Shown here one piece after another: positions 52,680 through 63,241 of a stretch of 64,000 nt of DNA. The translations under genes and the position numbers were made by a program. The stretch is taken from assembly GCF_000142805.1 (NCBI RefSeq), contig NC_013083.1, positions 496,001 to 560,000 on the forward strand. Reading direction: 5' to 3'. This DNA is from Lachancea thermotolerans CBS 6340 (lineage: Eukaryota > Ascomycota > Saccharomycetes > Saccharomycetales > Saccharomycetaceae). The notes beneath the pieces are model-generated. The model saw only the letters and a program-made list of their open reading frames with translations. It searched no databases and was not told the DNA's origin. Every line of letters begins with the position of its first letter. Within the stretch, counting starts at the first letter, position 1.

Positions 52680-53906
52680 ATGGCCAAATCAACACCTGTC
52701 AAAAAGAGAGGAGGTTCCAAGTCTACGACTCCAGTGTCTACGCCTCCTGTGAAGACCAAAAAAGAGAGTAGAAGCGGTACACCAGCTTCTACAGCAGGCT
52801 CCACTCCCGTCTCTACTCCCTCCAAGAAGAAGAAGAGAGCTAAGAAGCCAGCAACCTCCGTAAAAGTGCAGGAGGCTGCGAAGCCCAAAGAGCCAGAGAC
52901 TGTTGTGCCCAAGGACAGAATTAACAAGGCTGTCCAGGAACTGTCTAAATTCACTTCTAAAAAACAAGAGGATTCCACTCAGCTTTTGGATGATGACGAT
53001 GAGCTCGACAAGCAAGTCGAGTTGATTGCAGTCAACACTGGGTCGTTCACCGGCAACAGAAAGGTTTTCAAGCCTAAACAGTTCAAAATTGAACACTCCA
53101 TTTTCAAGCCCTGGAAGAAGGCTAGCGAGACCTCTGTGAAAGACTTCAAAACTCTTTTGATTCTCAGGGACCAGGATGCTGTCAAGGTGTCCGAGGATGA
53201 AATATATGACCAATTGCGTGACTCCGGTATTACCATCGACACCGTGATCCCCGGCGCCGATTTGAAGACTAAGTACAAGTCATTCGAAAAGAGAAGAGCC
53301 TTTATCCAGGATTTCTCGCTGATCTTGGCTGACGACTCTGTGGTTACCACACTACCTAAGTTATTAGGCGGTAAAGCTTACGAAAAGGTTTCTACGACCC
53401 CCGTTCCAATCAGAACCAACAAGAAGGGCGTTTTCTCTCTCACCATACTATCAAACAGTATCAAGAAGGTCTTCGAACACTCCCTGCCAGCTAAGATGCC
53501 TCGCGGCACAACACTGAGCGTGCACCTAGGAAATCTCAACTGGTTCACCGCTGACGAGCTAACGCAGAATATCCTGACGGTTGTCGAGCAACTTGTTAAG
53601 GAATTCCAGGTCAGATCTGTTTTCCTCAAGTCCAACAAGTCGCCAGTGCTTCCTCTTTACTACAACCAAGCTGTGCTTGATGACTTGGCTAAACAAACTA
53701 AGGAAGACTCTAAAGATACCGCCACCCGCAAAGTCACCATTGATGGTACTGAGCTTGAGCTATCTGCTTTTGAAGCTGCCTTGATGGAAATCGCCAATCC
53801 TGACGAGCTAGATAAGGTGTTTGCTGGTCGCATCAACAGAGCTAAGAAAAGAGCGGCGGAATCCGAGGAAGAGAGCGCACCCGACTCAAAGAAGGCCAAA
53901 GCATAA
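52680..53906 (+). CDS. CIC1: Ribosome biogenesis factor Cic1 (Nsa3)
   Basis: A 408-residue protein with a ribosomal L1-like fold (S. cerevisiae YHR052W, 376). A lysine- and serine-rich N-terminal tail (KSTPVKKRGGSKSTT, then SKKKKRAKKPA) precedes the L1 domain, seen in KALLGGKAYEKVSTTPVPIR-like segments near residues 230-250. The C-terminus is charged (NRAKKRAAESEEES). It is an assembly factor of the pre-60S particle in the nucleolus, binding ITS2. Confidence 0.93.
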   Translation: MAKSTPVKKRGGSKSTTPVSTPPVKTKKESRSGTPASTAGSTPVSTPSKKKKRAKKPATSVKVQEAAKPKEPETVVPKDRINKAVQELSKFTSKKQEDSTQLLDDDDELDKQVELIAVNTGSFTGNRKVFKPKQFKIEHSIFKPWKKASETSVKDFKTLLILRDQDAVKVSEDEIYDQLRDSGITIDTVIPGADLKTKYKSFEKRRAFIQDFSLILADDSVVTTLPKLLGGKAYEKVSTTPVPIRTNKKGVFSLTILSNSIKKVFEHSLPAKMPRGTTLSVHLGNLNWFTADELTQNILTVVEQLVKEFQVRSVFLKSNKSPVLPLYYNQAVLDDLAKQTKEDSKDTATRKVTIDGTELELSAFEAALMEIANPDELDKVFAGRINRAKKRAAESEEESAPDSKKAKA

Positions 53907-54438
53907 AGCATCTACCCAAATTGTATAATGTATTTCACCATGTAAATTAAGAATTCGTAGCACCAATTTAAGCCGTGGTCACGCTTAGCTGAACTGCTTA
54001 CGCACCGCTCCCCCACTGCCTTGCCATCTGAGGCGCCGCTATCAGCGCTTGTGTGCGACTTATATATTCTGATCAAGTCGATTACACACTAACATCGGCT
54101 CTTGGCACCTCGCAGTTAAGTACGTTAAGTTTCCGCGGCGTATTACAGCTATTTACCTCACGTTGGCCAACCTTGTGATAATAAAATATTATACTATTAA
54201 TTTTCTTTTCAAGGAAATACACAAACTTGAATAACCAACTTTTAGTGACGCTTGATATACTGTGCGACACAGCACGATAAATAATAAGGAATTTGGAAAT
54301 TTCGTATACTCGAAGTGGTTGGTATCAGATTCCAAGTATTCATACTGAATAGTACTGTAACTCCAAGGTCTGCATTAACCTTTAAGCTAAAAGCATCTTC
54401 GGTGTCCTGGAGTATTTTGTGACATCCACTGCCCTGAG
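53907..54438. other. Intergenic CIC1 to GCR1_C-domain gene
   Basis: This 532-base stretch holds the promoter of the next gene. I see no tRNA, repeat or small gene. In S. cerevisiae, chr VIII synteny on this side breaks after CIC1. Confidence 0.5.
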
Positions 54439-55524
54439 ATGGAAGCTCCGATGAATTTGGACGAGGTTGTGAATTCATTCAAAAATAGAGTCGATCAGCT
54501 TTCTCGAGACTGGGACGCAATTAAGTCATCCTTCGTCGGCTCTCAAGATGAAGAACTAAAGCAGCTCAAAGTTAAATTCGATTTAATACAGGAGCAGAAT
54601 TCGGTAATACTGATTGATTTGTATCAGCTCAAAAAATTCCTAAACTTGGAAGATAACAACTATAATAACGTATTCAGCACAGTCTTAGACTCTCCTGCTG
54701 GCGCGCTCCATTTTCCAACAGCATCTTCGGAGCGCTATGCGGAGAACGCAGTACCTGCTACCTCTGGAGTGACATACCTTGGCTCTGTTGAGCAGCCCCG
54801 GATACATGACACGCAAAGTGCGCTTCGTACTCAGCAGCTCTATAGTTCTGCGTCATCAAAAATTCAAGAAAAGCATCCCGTTCATTTACACTCTCTGTGG
54901 TCTGAGATACACTCGCCCTTAATTAATGATGAGATCTCCTATTGGAAAAAGACACGGAGCCCAATGTCGCCACAACTTTTCTCGCACCTACGCCAACAAA
55001 ACCCAAAACCAACCATAAATGATGAAAATGACGCTACTGAGTACTTGGGACTTTCAAAATTGATCGGCGTTGAAACACCGTCCAAAAACCCTCGTGAGAA
55101 AACTCATGGGAAGCTTCAAATGAAGCCTCTAAACAGCAGCCTCCTCAAAAGCGGTCAGACGCCATGCAGTTCTAGGCACTTAAGGTATGCCAAAGACGCA
55201 AAGGATATTAGTGCATATGTTTTAAAAATGAGCGGCAATCCAAAAACAGTCGGGGACATGTATTATGAATACGAACATCAACTTAGACCACAAATCCTTG
55301 AATTTGAGAAAAGATACGGCAAGGGCCAGATATCGAGGCTACCTAAAGTTCGGACATACCAGCGGCGCCGCGCTTTGATAAATGAAATTGAAAAGTTTGC
55401 AAGACGAGAGGGGAAGTCCATTGAAGAAGCAGTGCAGTATTTTGAAGAAATACGAACTCAGAACAAGAAAACTGTTCCATGGCTATACAACAACTTGAAT
55501 CGCATCTTGCAAAAGTATTGTTAA
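54439..55524 (+). CDS. GCR1_C-domain putative DNA-binding protein
   Basis: A 361-residue protein. Residues about 270-345 match the Gcr1/Msn1/Hot1 C-terminal DNA-binding domain: KTVGDMYYEYEHQLRPQILE, then FEKRYGKGQISRLPK and TYQRRRALINEIEKFA. The usual WEEW-type start is altered to MYYEYEH. An N-terminal short coiled coil (SFKNRVDQLSRDWDAIK) may mediate dimers; the middle is disordered. I know no S. cerevisiae gene at this place. It is probably a transcription factor acting in glycolytic or stress gene control, by analogy only. Confidence 0.75.
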   Translation: MEAPMNLDEVVNSFKNRVDQLSRDWDAIKSSFVGSQDEELKQLKVKFDLIQEQNSVILIDLYQLKKFLNLEDNNYNNVFSTVLDSPAGALHFPTASSERYAENAVPATSGVTYLGSVEQPRIHDTQSALRTQQLYSSASSKIQEKHPVHLHSLWSEIHSPLINDEISYWKKTRSPMSPQLFSHLRQQNPKPTINDENDATEYLGLSKLIGVETPSKNPREKTHGKLQMKPLNSSLLKSGQTPCSSRHLRYAKDAKDISAYVLKMSGNPKTVGDMYYEYEHQLRPQILEFEKRYGKGQISRLPKVRTYQRRRALINEIEKFARREGKSIEEAVQYFEEIRTQNKKTVPWLYNNLNRILQKYC

Positions 55525-55718
55525 TGATGTATATGCTAACTAATCCGGTCTTCTTGCCAGTTTCAAGACCCTGGCAAAAAATTGAGGATCAACGTAACAA
55601 AAAACTTCAGCCAGCTCAAAGAAGATGAAGTCGAAGAAATGGTATGACTTAGATTTTAAAATGCATTAATTAATAGAGGCTTTATGCGACTCACTACGAC
55701 GAATTGAAGTCCGTGACC

Positions 55719-57536
55719 TCAAACTCTACTGCCTTCAGAATTTCTTGATTTAGCAGCCTGTATGGCTTCTTTCCAGTTACAAGAAAAGACGGCATAGCTC
55801 TGGAAAATGCTCATAAACACTAAGGCACTTGTGATACCGTACCAAAGACCAGCCATACCCAAGCCGCAGTTGAAAGTCAAGAAATATGACATAGGGATCC
55901 CAACGCAGTAGAAGGCCAAAACGTTTATATAACCGCCAATTTTTTGCTGACCTTGGCCTCTCAGACAGCCAGCAGTGCACGCATTGAAAGCATCAAAAAT
56001 TTGCATGAACGCAAGCAAAGGCAAAACACTCACAACCAAGTTCACGACATCAGGCTCTTTCGAAAAAGCATTAGCTAGTGGAACCCTGTATGCATAAATA
56101 ATTGTCATGTTGAAACAGCTGGCAACGGCAGATAATAGTAATGAGACTTTGCAAGTTGCAATACAATTTTGATAGAGAGATGCTCCAATGAAGTTTGCAA
56201 CACGGGTACTTGTGGATATTGAGATCGAGAATGGGACTTGATAAGCCAAAGAAGCAATTGTAGAAACAATGGACTGTGCTCCCAATTCGCGGGTACCCAG
56301 GTGTGAAGCAAAGATAGTCAAAATTTCAAACCCCAAAAATTCTGCCTCAACCATCACGATACCTGGTAGGGCCAAGCTGAACATTTTTCTCCAGTTTTTG
56401 AAAATCTGATTAGGTTTGATGGTTCCACTCCAACACTTGCGAGGGTTTATTTTATGATTCGTAAACATAGTGTAGAGCAGCAGCCCCAACGCCATCAACC
56501 AGTAGTTGACTGCCACGCTGATAGGAGCCCCCAAGTACCCAATACCGAACCTTTTGTCAAGTACGAGCATGTAATTCATAACAGCATTGAAAGGAGCGCA
56601 GAACAAAAGAACAATTGTGGAGGCATGGAAAATGCCTTGGCACTGCAAAAATCTTTTACCGCACTCAAAGAATACAAATCCTGGAACACCAAGGGCGACA
56701 ACCTTTAAGTAGTTTGCCGCAAGTCTGCAAAGCTCGCGTTCGGGTATAAGAGCAGCAAGGATAGCTTCTGACCAAAGCCACCAAATGCAAAGAATAGGTG
56801 TAAAAAATATAATCGTAATGAGAGCGCATCTCTGTAATAAAATGCCAACCAAATGGTAGTTTTTGGCACCATAAGCCTGCGAACACAGAGTGTCAAGACA
56901 TGTGCACAGCCCTTGAATGGCAGCAAAGCCTGTAATGTTGGCAGTCATAGATCCTAACGTGATTCCGCCAAGCTCTTTGATCCCCAGATGTGAAGTAGTG
57001 AAAACAGAGGCCAGCGATAGAGAATTCTGCAGGACAAATGTGAAGATTAGAGGGAAGGCATTTTTCATCAGCACTTGGCACTCTCTGCGGTAAGTGGTGC
57101 TAATGATCTTACCAGAGTTGAGAGCATCCTCCCAAGTCTGGCGAATCTGTTCCTCTTCTTCCTCTGGGACACTGTTCAGAGGGCCATCGTCACTGATGAG
57201 CTTGTTGTCCAGCAAGAGGTCGCGCTCCTCTTCGAGCAAGTCACGCGAGTATGAGTTTCGTGAGCTGCTCCGCTTGCTAGCGCCATTGTTTGAGTCGCTG
57301 GTAGCGCCATAAGAGGATAGACCTTCGCCTTGTAAAGTGTAGGCGTTGTTGGAGTCGAGAAGCGATTCGTATCGGTTTTCCCCGTCGTCGGAGTCCACGT
57401 CTCCAATGGCATTTTCTTCTTGTGGAATGTAGTCTACAGGCGCAAAGATCCCACCCTTTATGATGCCGCTAGAGTGGATTACAGACGATCGTCTTTCGCC
57501 TGTAGTGTGCGTAAACTGTTTCGAAGGAGGGGCCAT
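55719..57536 (-). CDS. ERC1: MATE-family transporter (Erc1)
   Basis: A 605-residue multidrug and toxin extrusion protein (S. cerevisiae Erc1, YHR032W, 581). A long cytosolic N-terminus rich in serine and acid ([20 protein letters not shown]) precedes 12 membrane spans in two six-span halves. MATE landmarks are [19 protein letters not shown] in span 1 and [18 protein letters not shown] after span 2. Export of ethionine-related compounds is reported for Erc1. It converges on the GCR1_C gene. Confidence 0.93.
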   Translation of the reverse strand: MAPPSKQFTHTTGERRSSVIHSSGIIKGGIFAPVDYIPQEENAIGDVDSDDGENRYESLLDSNNAYTLQGEGLSSYGATSDSNNGASKRSSSRNSYSRDLLEEERDLLLDNKLISDDGPLNSVPEEEEEQIRQTWEDALNSGKIISTTYRRECQVLMKNAFPLIFTFVLQNSLSLASVFTTSHLGIKELGGITLGSMTANITGFAAIQGLCTCLDTLCSQAYGAKNYHLVGILLQRCALITIIFFTPILCIWWLWSEAILAALIPERELCRLAANYLKVVALGVPGFVFFECGKRFLQCQGIFHASTIVLLFCAPFNAVMNYMLVLDKRFGIGYLGAPISVAVNYWLMALGLLLYTMFTNHKINPRKCWSGTIKPNQIFKNWRKMFSLALPGIVMVEAEFLGFEILTIFASHLGTRELGAQSIVSTIASLAYQVPFSISISTSTRVANFIGASLYQNCIATCKVSLLLSAVASCFNMTIIYAYRVPLANAFSKEPDVVNLVVSVLPLLAFMQIFDAFNACTAGCLRGQGQQKIGGYINVLAFYCVGIPMSYFLTFNCGLGMAGLWYGITSALVFMSIFQSYAVFSCNWKEAIQAAKSRNSEGSRV

Positions 57537-57980
57537 TCCGCAGTCAGAAATTGATCAGGAACAATCTCAATCAAATCGGTGTTGGGTAAGCAATTCAAAA
57601 GACCGTCGAAGAGCCCTTAGCTTTGATCCGTCACCTCAAGTTTCGTTAAGTCTTCTTTCCTTTCGGTGTTTAAGAAGTCATCTTAATGAATTTTTTTCCG
57701 ATTATATAAACCCACTCCGATATTTTCCTTTTTCCATGCATGTGACCCTGTATAGCTAATTACGGAAGAGGGCATCGTTAAAAAAAAAAAGAACGCTTCG
57801 AATTGACGCGTTTCGCCACTTATTGGCAAACCTGGAAGATATTTGAGCTATAGATTGAAGACGGGTTTTGGCCAATTGGACACTCTGGAACGGTCTAGCG
57901 GACTGGGATATTATTTGTTCGAGCTCAACTGTGCTTGGAAACTATTTATTTTTACGCGACTTAAGGGTTTATTTTGAAAT
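57537..57980. promoter_or_regulatory. Divergent promoter ERC1/RRM3 with MCB site
   Basis: GACGCGTTT contains an ACGCGT MCB core at 57806-57811, 170 bases upstream of the RRM3 ATG, the site of the MBF factor. A run of A residues sits just before it (about 57779-57790). Confidence 0.5.
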
Positions 57981-60062
57981 ATGTTTTCTCAGAGGAGTAA
58001 AAGGACGAAATCGAGTCATGATAGCTCAAAAACTGGTCCAAAAAGTCATATTTCAAGCTCTGACGCACCAACGATGCGCCAGAAGACAGTCACGAGCTTT
58101 TTTGCAAAGAAAACACGTCGGTTGGTTGGTACATCGAGTTTAGCCGCCGAGCCGCACAAATCGGTTTTAATGGGAAGGAAGCCGCTTTTCGAGTCCCAAG
58201 GATCTTTTGATGAGGAGAACAGGGACGAAGAATTGAAGCACATGCTTAACGAGAAACCTCTCAATAACTTCAAGTCGCTATCGCGATCACCGTCGTCTCT
58301 ATCGACAAGTTCAGGTCAGGTTACGGCAACTCAAGCATCTTTGACTAGTTTTGGTTCCTCTCAGCATTTCGTAAAATACTCGCCATTTTCGAGCTCGTTT
58401 ACGGAAGGACTCGATGGCGGAATGGTTTCTTCCACACAAAGAGCTCCTGAGAAGAGGCCGCCTCCTTCACACTTTTCGTTTTCTCTTAACAAAAAGATCA
58501 AGTCGAGCCGAGCTGGTCCTTCGACTTCTCAATCCTTGACCAAAGCCAGCGGTAGCAATCCGCAGCTGGATCTGACAAAAGAACAACGCCAGGTTATAGA
58601 CCTCATTGTTTCTCAGCGGAAGAATGTTTTCTACACGGGGTCCGCGGGTACTGGTAAATCAATAGTTCTTAGAGAGCTAGTGAGGCAACTCCGAGCACGC
58701 TATGGTGATGCCGCAGTAGCTGTCACAGCTTCAACTGGTCTGGCGGCAGTCAACATTGGAGGGATGACCGTTAACAGATTTTCGGGGATCAACATTGGTA
58801 TAGGCAGCGTCCAAAAGCTAGCGGCACAGGTTAAGCGGAACAAGACAAATAGCGAAAGGTGGAAGCGAACTAGTGTTCTCATCATTGATGAGGTTTCCAT
58901 GATTGATGGAAGGTTTCTGGACAAAATGGACTTCGTAGCCAGAGACGTTCGCAGAGTTCATGATAAGCCTTTTGGTGGTATACAGCTTGTGATGACAGGA
59001 GATTTTTTTCAGCTGCCACCGGTAGCTGATAGGGACCGTAGCGTACCTAAACCACCGTTTTGCTTTGAAAGCAAAGTTTGGCGCCAGGCGATTGATAAAA
59101 CAATCTGCCTAACGCAGGTTTTCAGACAAAAAGATCAGGAGCTTGTTGATTTGCTGAACAGCATAAGATTTGGTGTGATAAACACGAAGGTTGCACAACA
59201 AATTAGAAGCTTCGAAAGAGAAGTTAACTACTCGGATGGTATTATGCCCACTGAACTGTACCCCACTCGTCGTGAGGTTGAAATGTCAAACAAGCGAATG
59301 CTCGACCGATTGCCGGGAGATGTTAAAGTCTTTCACGCGCAGGATCAAGCAACGAGCGACAATCCATACTTATTGAAAATCCTGGACTCACTGATGGTAG
59401 AGAAAAATATAGCGTTAAAAGAAGACGCGCAGGTTATGATGATCAAGAACATGGACGAAACACTCGTGAATGGGTCGGTGGGAAAACTTCTTTTTTTCAC
59501 GACCGAGCTTCTCCACCAAAAGATGTTAGAGCTCTTCCCTGCAACTAAACTGAGCGACCCTGATCTTGTTTTAGACATGAGGCTAGTAAGCCGCTGCATT
59601 GGAGTGGCTTCTCAGAATTACCCACCAGATATAAAAGCGGCCATAAATCAAAGGCCCTTGCACAGAACGGAACAGCTAAGTCTTCTACTCAAAGTTGCAG
59701 AGCGCGAAGACAAGGGCTTGGCATTTCCTTTTATTCGTTTTACTACGCCGTCTAATGGCTTCAGATATGAACTTATTCTTCCGGCTGAATTTACGATAGA
59801 TGTTCCAGCACAAAAGACAAGTGTCAGCAGGACTCAATTGCCCCTTATATTGTGCTGGGCTCTTTCCATACACAAAGCGCAAGGTCAAACGATAGATAGA
59901 TTAAAGGTTGACCTCAAAAAAGTCTTTGAAGAAGGACAGGTTTACGTGGCCCTTTCTAGGGCTGTCTCCAAAGAGAGACTTCAAATTGTTAACTTCGACC
60001 CTCGAGTAATAAAGGCAAACGAAAAGGTTAAGAGCTTTTACCAAACGTTGGAAGTTCTCTGA
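57981..60062 (+). CDS. RRM3: Pif1-family DNA helicase Rrm3
   Basis: A 693-residue 5'-3' helicase (S. cerevisiae YHR031C, 723). Near residue 34 a PCNA-interacting box, QKTVTSFFAKK, is present, a hallmark of Rrm3 rather than Pif1. The helicase core has GSAGTGKS, DEVSMIDGRF, GDFFQLPPV, QVFRQK, the Pif1 signature around DEVSMID, ALSIHKAQGQTIDRL and YVALSRAVS. It helps forks pass protein-bound DNA such as rDNA and tRNA genes. Confidence 0.95.
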   Translation: MFSQRSKRTKSSHDSSKTGPKSHISSSDAPTMRQKTVTSFFAKKTRRLVGTSSLAAEPHKSVLMGRKPLFESQGSFDEENRDEELKHMLNEKPLNNFKSLSRSPSSLSTSSGQVTATQASLTSFGSSQHFVKYSPFSSSFTEGLDGGMVSSTQRAPEKRPPPSHFSFSLNKKIKSSRAGPSTSQSLTKASGSNPQLDLTKEQRQVIDLIVSQRKNVFYTGSAGTGKSIVLRELVRQLRARYGDAAVAVTASTGLAAVNIGGMTVNRFSGINIGIGSVQKLAAQVKRNKTNSERWKRTSVLIIDEVSMIDGRFLDKMDFVARDVRRVHDKPFGGIQLVMTGDFFQLPPVADRDRSVPKPPFCFESKVWRQAIDKTICLTQVFRQKDQELVDLLNSIRFGVINTKVAQQIRSFEREVNYSDGIMPTELYPTRREVEMSNKRMLDRLPGDVKVFHAQDQATSDNPYLLKILDSLMVEKNIALKEDAQVMMIKNMDETLVNGSVGKLLFFTTELLHQKMLELFPATKLSDPDLVLDMRLVSRCIGVASQNYPPDIKAAINQRPLHRTEQLSLLLKVAEREDKGLAFPFIRFTTPSNGFRYELILPAEFTIDVPAQKTSVSRTQLPLILCWALSIHKAQGQTIDRLKVDLKKVFEEGQVYVALSRAVSKERLQIVNFDPRVIKANEKVKSFYQTLEVL

Positions 60063-60625
60063 TCTTGAACAAAAAATACGTTGCGTTGTGCTACAGTCTA
60101 AATCACCAAACATCTGTGTCAGTGTTGTCTTCCAGTTTTCCCCGGAGGAAAAATCTGAATTCTTGGAAAAATTTCCCTGAATAATAATCCTATTTTTAGC
60201 TCAACCTCCAAACAATGTTCCTATACGTAACGCATCTCGAAAGGCAAATGCGCGCTCAGACCACAGCTATGACACCGCGGTCCTTCCTGGAGTCGGTTAC
60301 TGAGTCTCGCGCACAAAAGGTATCGGCCCAACCAAAGCTCAGAAAAAGAGGGAAACCTTGAACGGTCTTTTCAACTAATTGAGTTACCGAGCGCCTCTTT
60401 CATAGAAGAAATTGCTGGTAAGTCTTTTATTCCTGGGAATTCGATGTCTTTTTGAGCATCGGTTGGTAAACCTTCAATCTTCATCACTTTGACCGGAAAA
60501 AAAATTTTATTGTATGCTGCATGTCCCTTTACATGCAGTAGAAGTTATTTAAAAGAATAGGAAACATAAGGGCCTGATCCACTGTACACAAATAGTTTCG
60601 AGAGCAGCAGCCTGAATATCCGAAG
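60063..60625. other. Intergenic RRM3-SLT2
   Basis: This 563-base stretch holds the SLT2 promoter. Apart from the Rlm1-type element it shows no gene, repeat or RNA that I recognise. Confidence 0.5.
60190..60199 (+). promoter_or_regulatory. Rlm1-type MADS site upstream of SLT2
   Basis: CTATTTTTAG fits the Rlm1 consensus CTA(A/T)4TAG exactly, 427 bases before the SLT2 ATG. Rlm1 is activated by Slt2 in cell-wall stress, so this predicts positive feedback. Confidence 0.6.
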
Positions 60626-62125
60626 ATGGTGGAGAGCTTAGAAAGACACACTTTTAAAGTCTTCAATCAGGACTTCACCGTGGATAAGCGCTTTCAGCTC
60701 ATCAAAGAGATCGGACATGGTGCGTACGGAATCGTATGTTCCGCTAGATTCGTAGAGGCAGCGGAAGAGACAAACGTTGCTATCAAGAAAGTTACGAATG
60801 TCTTCGCCAAAACACTGCTGTGCAAAAGGTCCTTGCGAGAACTTAAACTACTGCGGCACTTTAGGGGTCACAAAAACATTACTTGTCTGTACGACATGGA
60901 CATAGTGTTCTCACCAGACAATTCCTTCAATGGTCTGTACTTGTATGAGGAGCTGATGGAATGCGACATACATCAAATTATTAAATCTGGGCAGCCTCTG
61001 ACGGACGCGCACTATCAAAGTTTTATTTACCAGATACTCTGCGCTCTGAAATACATACACTCCGCTGACGTCTTGCATCGTGACTTAAAACCAGGTAACC
61101 TTCTGGTGAACGCAGACTGCCAGTTGAAGGTTTGTGATTTTGGCTTAGCCAGAGGATATTCCGAGAATCCTGTCGAAAATAACCAATTTTTGACGGAATA
61201 CGTGGCTACAAGGTGGTATAGAGCGCCCGAAATTATGCTGAGCTATCAAGGCTATACAAAGGCTATAGATGTTTGGTCATGCGGCTGCATTTTGGCTGAG
61301 CTATTAGGTGGGAAACCCATCTTCAAAGGAAAAGACTACGTTGATCAACTCAACCGGATACTTCAGGTTCTCGGCACCCCCCCTGAGGAGACGTTAGAGA
61401 GAATCGGCTCCAAAAATGTGCAAGATTACATCCATCAACTGGGTTACATCCCCAAGGTTCCGTTTGTGACGCTATATCCACGCGCCAACGCCCAAGCGTT
61501 GGACTTGCTTGAAAGGATGCTTACGTTTGATCCTCAAAAGCGGATCACAGTGGAGGAAGCTCTGGAGCATCCATACCTCAGCATATGGCATGACCCTGCC
61601 GACGAGCCAGTGTGTGCCGAAAAGTTTGATTTCAATTTTGAGTCCGTGAATGAGATGGAGGACTTGAAACAAATGATTCTTGACGAAGTTCGAGACTTCC
61701 GCCGATTCGTCAGACAACCGTTAATAGAAGAAGAGCAAAACCAACAGGAGCAGCAAAACCAACAGGAGCAGCAACAATTACATCAGCAGCAGCTCGAACA
61801 AGAGCGGCAAAGCCAGCGATTTATGGCGAACGAGCCCACTATAACAGATCCCTATGCAGATGGCGATTTTAAACAGCATGTGCTTTTCTCACAACCTCCC
61901 TCGGTTTCGGCAGAACTGCACGATCAATTCATTGGTATTCATTCCGATAATCTTCCCGGCCATGATACAGATTTTCCGCCGCGGCCACAGGAAAATCTCC
62001 TCATGTCACCTATGGGCTTAGAAGGTGCTGGAGACACTAACTCTTTGGAGCCAGCAGGATCTCTAGATGACTTTTTGGATTTAGAGAAAGAGCTAGAGTT
62101 TGGTCTAGATCGCAAATTCCCTTAG
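60626..62125 (+). CDS. SLT2: Cell-wall integrity MAP kinase Slt2/Mpk1
   Basis: A 499-residue MAP kinase (S. cerevisiae YHR030C, 484). Catalytic residues are Lys54 (VAIKKV), Asp153 (HRDLKP) and DFGLARG; the activation loop has the TEY motif at 190-192, the same numbers as in S. cerevisiae. The glycine loop reads [11 protein letters not shown] glutamine-rich stretch (about 372-395) follows the kinase domain, also as in the family. It is the end kinase of the Pkc1-Bck1-Mkk1/2 cascade. Confidence 0.97.
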   Translation: MVESLERHTFKVFNQDFTVDKRFQLIKEIGHGAYGIVCSARFVEAAEETNVAIKKVTNVFAKTLLCKRSLRELKLLRHFRGHKNITCLYDMDIVFSPDNSFNGLYLYEELMECDIHQIIKSGQPLTDAHYQSFIYQILCALKYIHSADVLHRDLKPGNLLVNADCQLKVCDFGLARGYSENPVENNQFLTEYVATRWYRAPEIMLSYQGYTKAIDVWSCGCILAELLGGKPIFKGKDYVDQLNRILQVLGTPPEETLERIGSKNVQDYIHQLGYIPKVPFVTLYPRANAQALDLLERMLTFDPQKRITVEEALEHPYLSIWHDPADEPVCAEKFDFNFESVNEMEDLKQMILDEVRDFRRFVRQPLIEEEQNQQEQQNQQEQQQLHQQQLEQERQSQRFMANEPTITDPYADGDFKQHVLFSQPPSVSAELHDQFIGIHSDNLPGHDTDFPPRPQENLLMSPMGLEGAGDTNSLEPAGSLDDFLDLEKELEFGLDRKFP

Positions 62126-62368
62126 ATCTAATAGTTTATGGTTATAGCGCATGTAGGTTTCGAACCGGGGACTTGTCGGAATATCAATCAAGATCTCCGT
62201 TATCGTATCCAGATTTGGCGTGGGCAAGATATCAATGACTAATTCAGCTGTGCATATTGACCCAATTAATAAACTGGTCTTTCGAGCATAGACTTCAAAA
62301 CCTGCGTTTAAAATCCTAAATGAGAGACTAGAAACTGGATATTTTCTCAACCCACCAATTGCATAGAA

Positions 62369-63241
62369 ATGACTATTACAGTCCCATTTAAACAAGTTGA
62401 CGTCTTTACATCAAAACTTTTTAAGGGGAATCCTGTTGCGGTGGTGAACTTCCTCGACGTTGAGGAAAGTAGCATTACGCAAGATACGTTACAAAGTATT
62501 GCTAGATGGACAAACCTGTCTGAGACAACATTTTTATTCAAGGCTACTGACCCTAAGAGTGACTATAAATTAAGAATATTTACACCCATGTGCGAGCTGC
62601 CATTCGCTGGGCACCCTACTGTCGGATCTTGCCAAGCATATTTAGAGTTTTCCGGTAGAGATGCCGTGGGCAATATATACCAACAATGCGGCGTGGGAGT
62701 TGTGGAACTAACCGTTGAGGACAAAAAAATATCTTTGAAGGGTCCACCACCCAAAGTGATGGAAGTACCCTCTGCGGAAACTAGCGATTACGAGGGCTCT
62801 TTGTCCGCAGAGTTCTTCCAGAAACCTATGTTACTAGATGTTGGTCCCAAGTGGATTGTAGGTCTAATGCGAGACCCGCAGTCGTGCTATGAATTGGAGC
62901 CCGATTTCTCGAAGATGAAGGCTTCTACCATTAAGTATGGAGCTATCGGTCTAGTTGTCGCGGGTAAGTACCCTGGCGAGGATAAGTATGAAATGAGGGC
63001 ATTCGCGCCAGGAGATGGTGTACTGGAAGACCCCGTGTGCGGCAGCGGTTCTCTAGCGCTAGCCGCGTATTTACAACAACTGAACAACTACGAATCTAAC
63101 TATGAGTTTGAGATTTATCAGGGCAGAAGATTGTATAGAGATGGGAAAGTCTCCGCTAAGATCGAGCACCTTGGGGGTGAGGTGGAGTACTTTATAGGCG
63201 GTGAGGCTATCACCATTGTAAATGGTGAGATATCCGTTTGA
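62369..63241 (+). CDS. YHI9: PhzF-family isomerase-like protein Yhi9
   Basis: A 290-residue member of the PhzF (phenazine biosynthesis F-like) family (S. cerevisiae YHR029C, 294). The start VPFKQVDVFTSKLFKGNPVAV includes the family's GNPVAV. The catalytic Glu is in NLSETTFLF, and the second-half GSG motif is in EDPVCGSGSLALA. The family is made of two mirrored beta-barrel halves; the fungal substrate is unknown. It lies next to SLT2 and DAP2 as in S. cerevisiae. Confidence 0.95.
   Translation: MTITVPFKQVDVFTSKLFKGNPVAVVNFLDVEESSITQDTLQSIARWTNLSETTFLFKATDPKSDYKLRIFTPMCELPFAGHPTVGSCQAYLEFSGRDAVGNIYQQCGVGVVELTVEDKKISLKGPPPKVMEVPSAETSDYEGSLSAEFFQKPMLLDVGPKWIVGLMRDPQSCYELEPDFSKMKASTIKYGAIGLVVAGKYPGEDKYEMRAFAPGDGVLEDPVCGSGSLALAAYLQQLNNYESNYEFEIYQGRRLYRDGKVSAKIEHLGGEVEYFIGGEAITIVNGEISV

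Noticed and set aside
62150-62190. On the minus strand, CCCCGGTTCGAAACC resembles a tRNA T arm.
   Set aside because: The stem pairs poorly beyond the loop and no anticodon or acceptor arms are found, so a tRNA gene or fragment is not supported.
62105-62395. A 96-codon minus-strand frame between SLT2 and YHI9.
   Set aside because: It overlaps both flanking genes' ends and resembles no family; it is probably chance.
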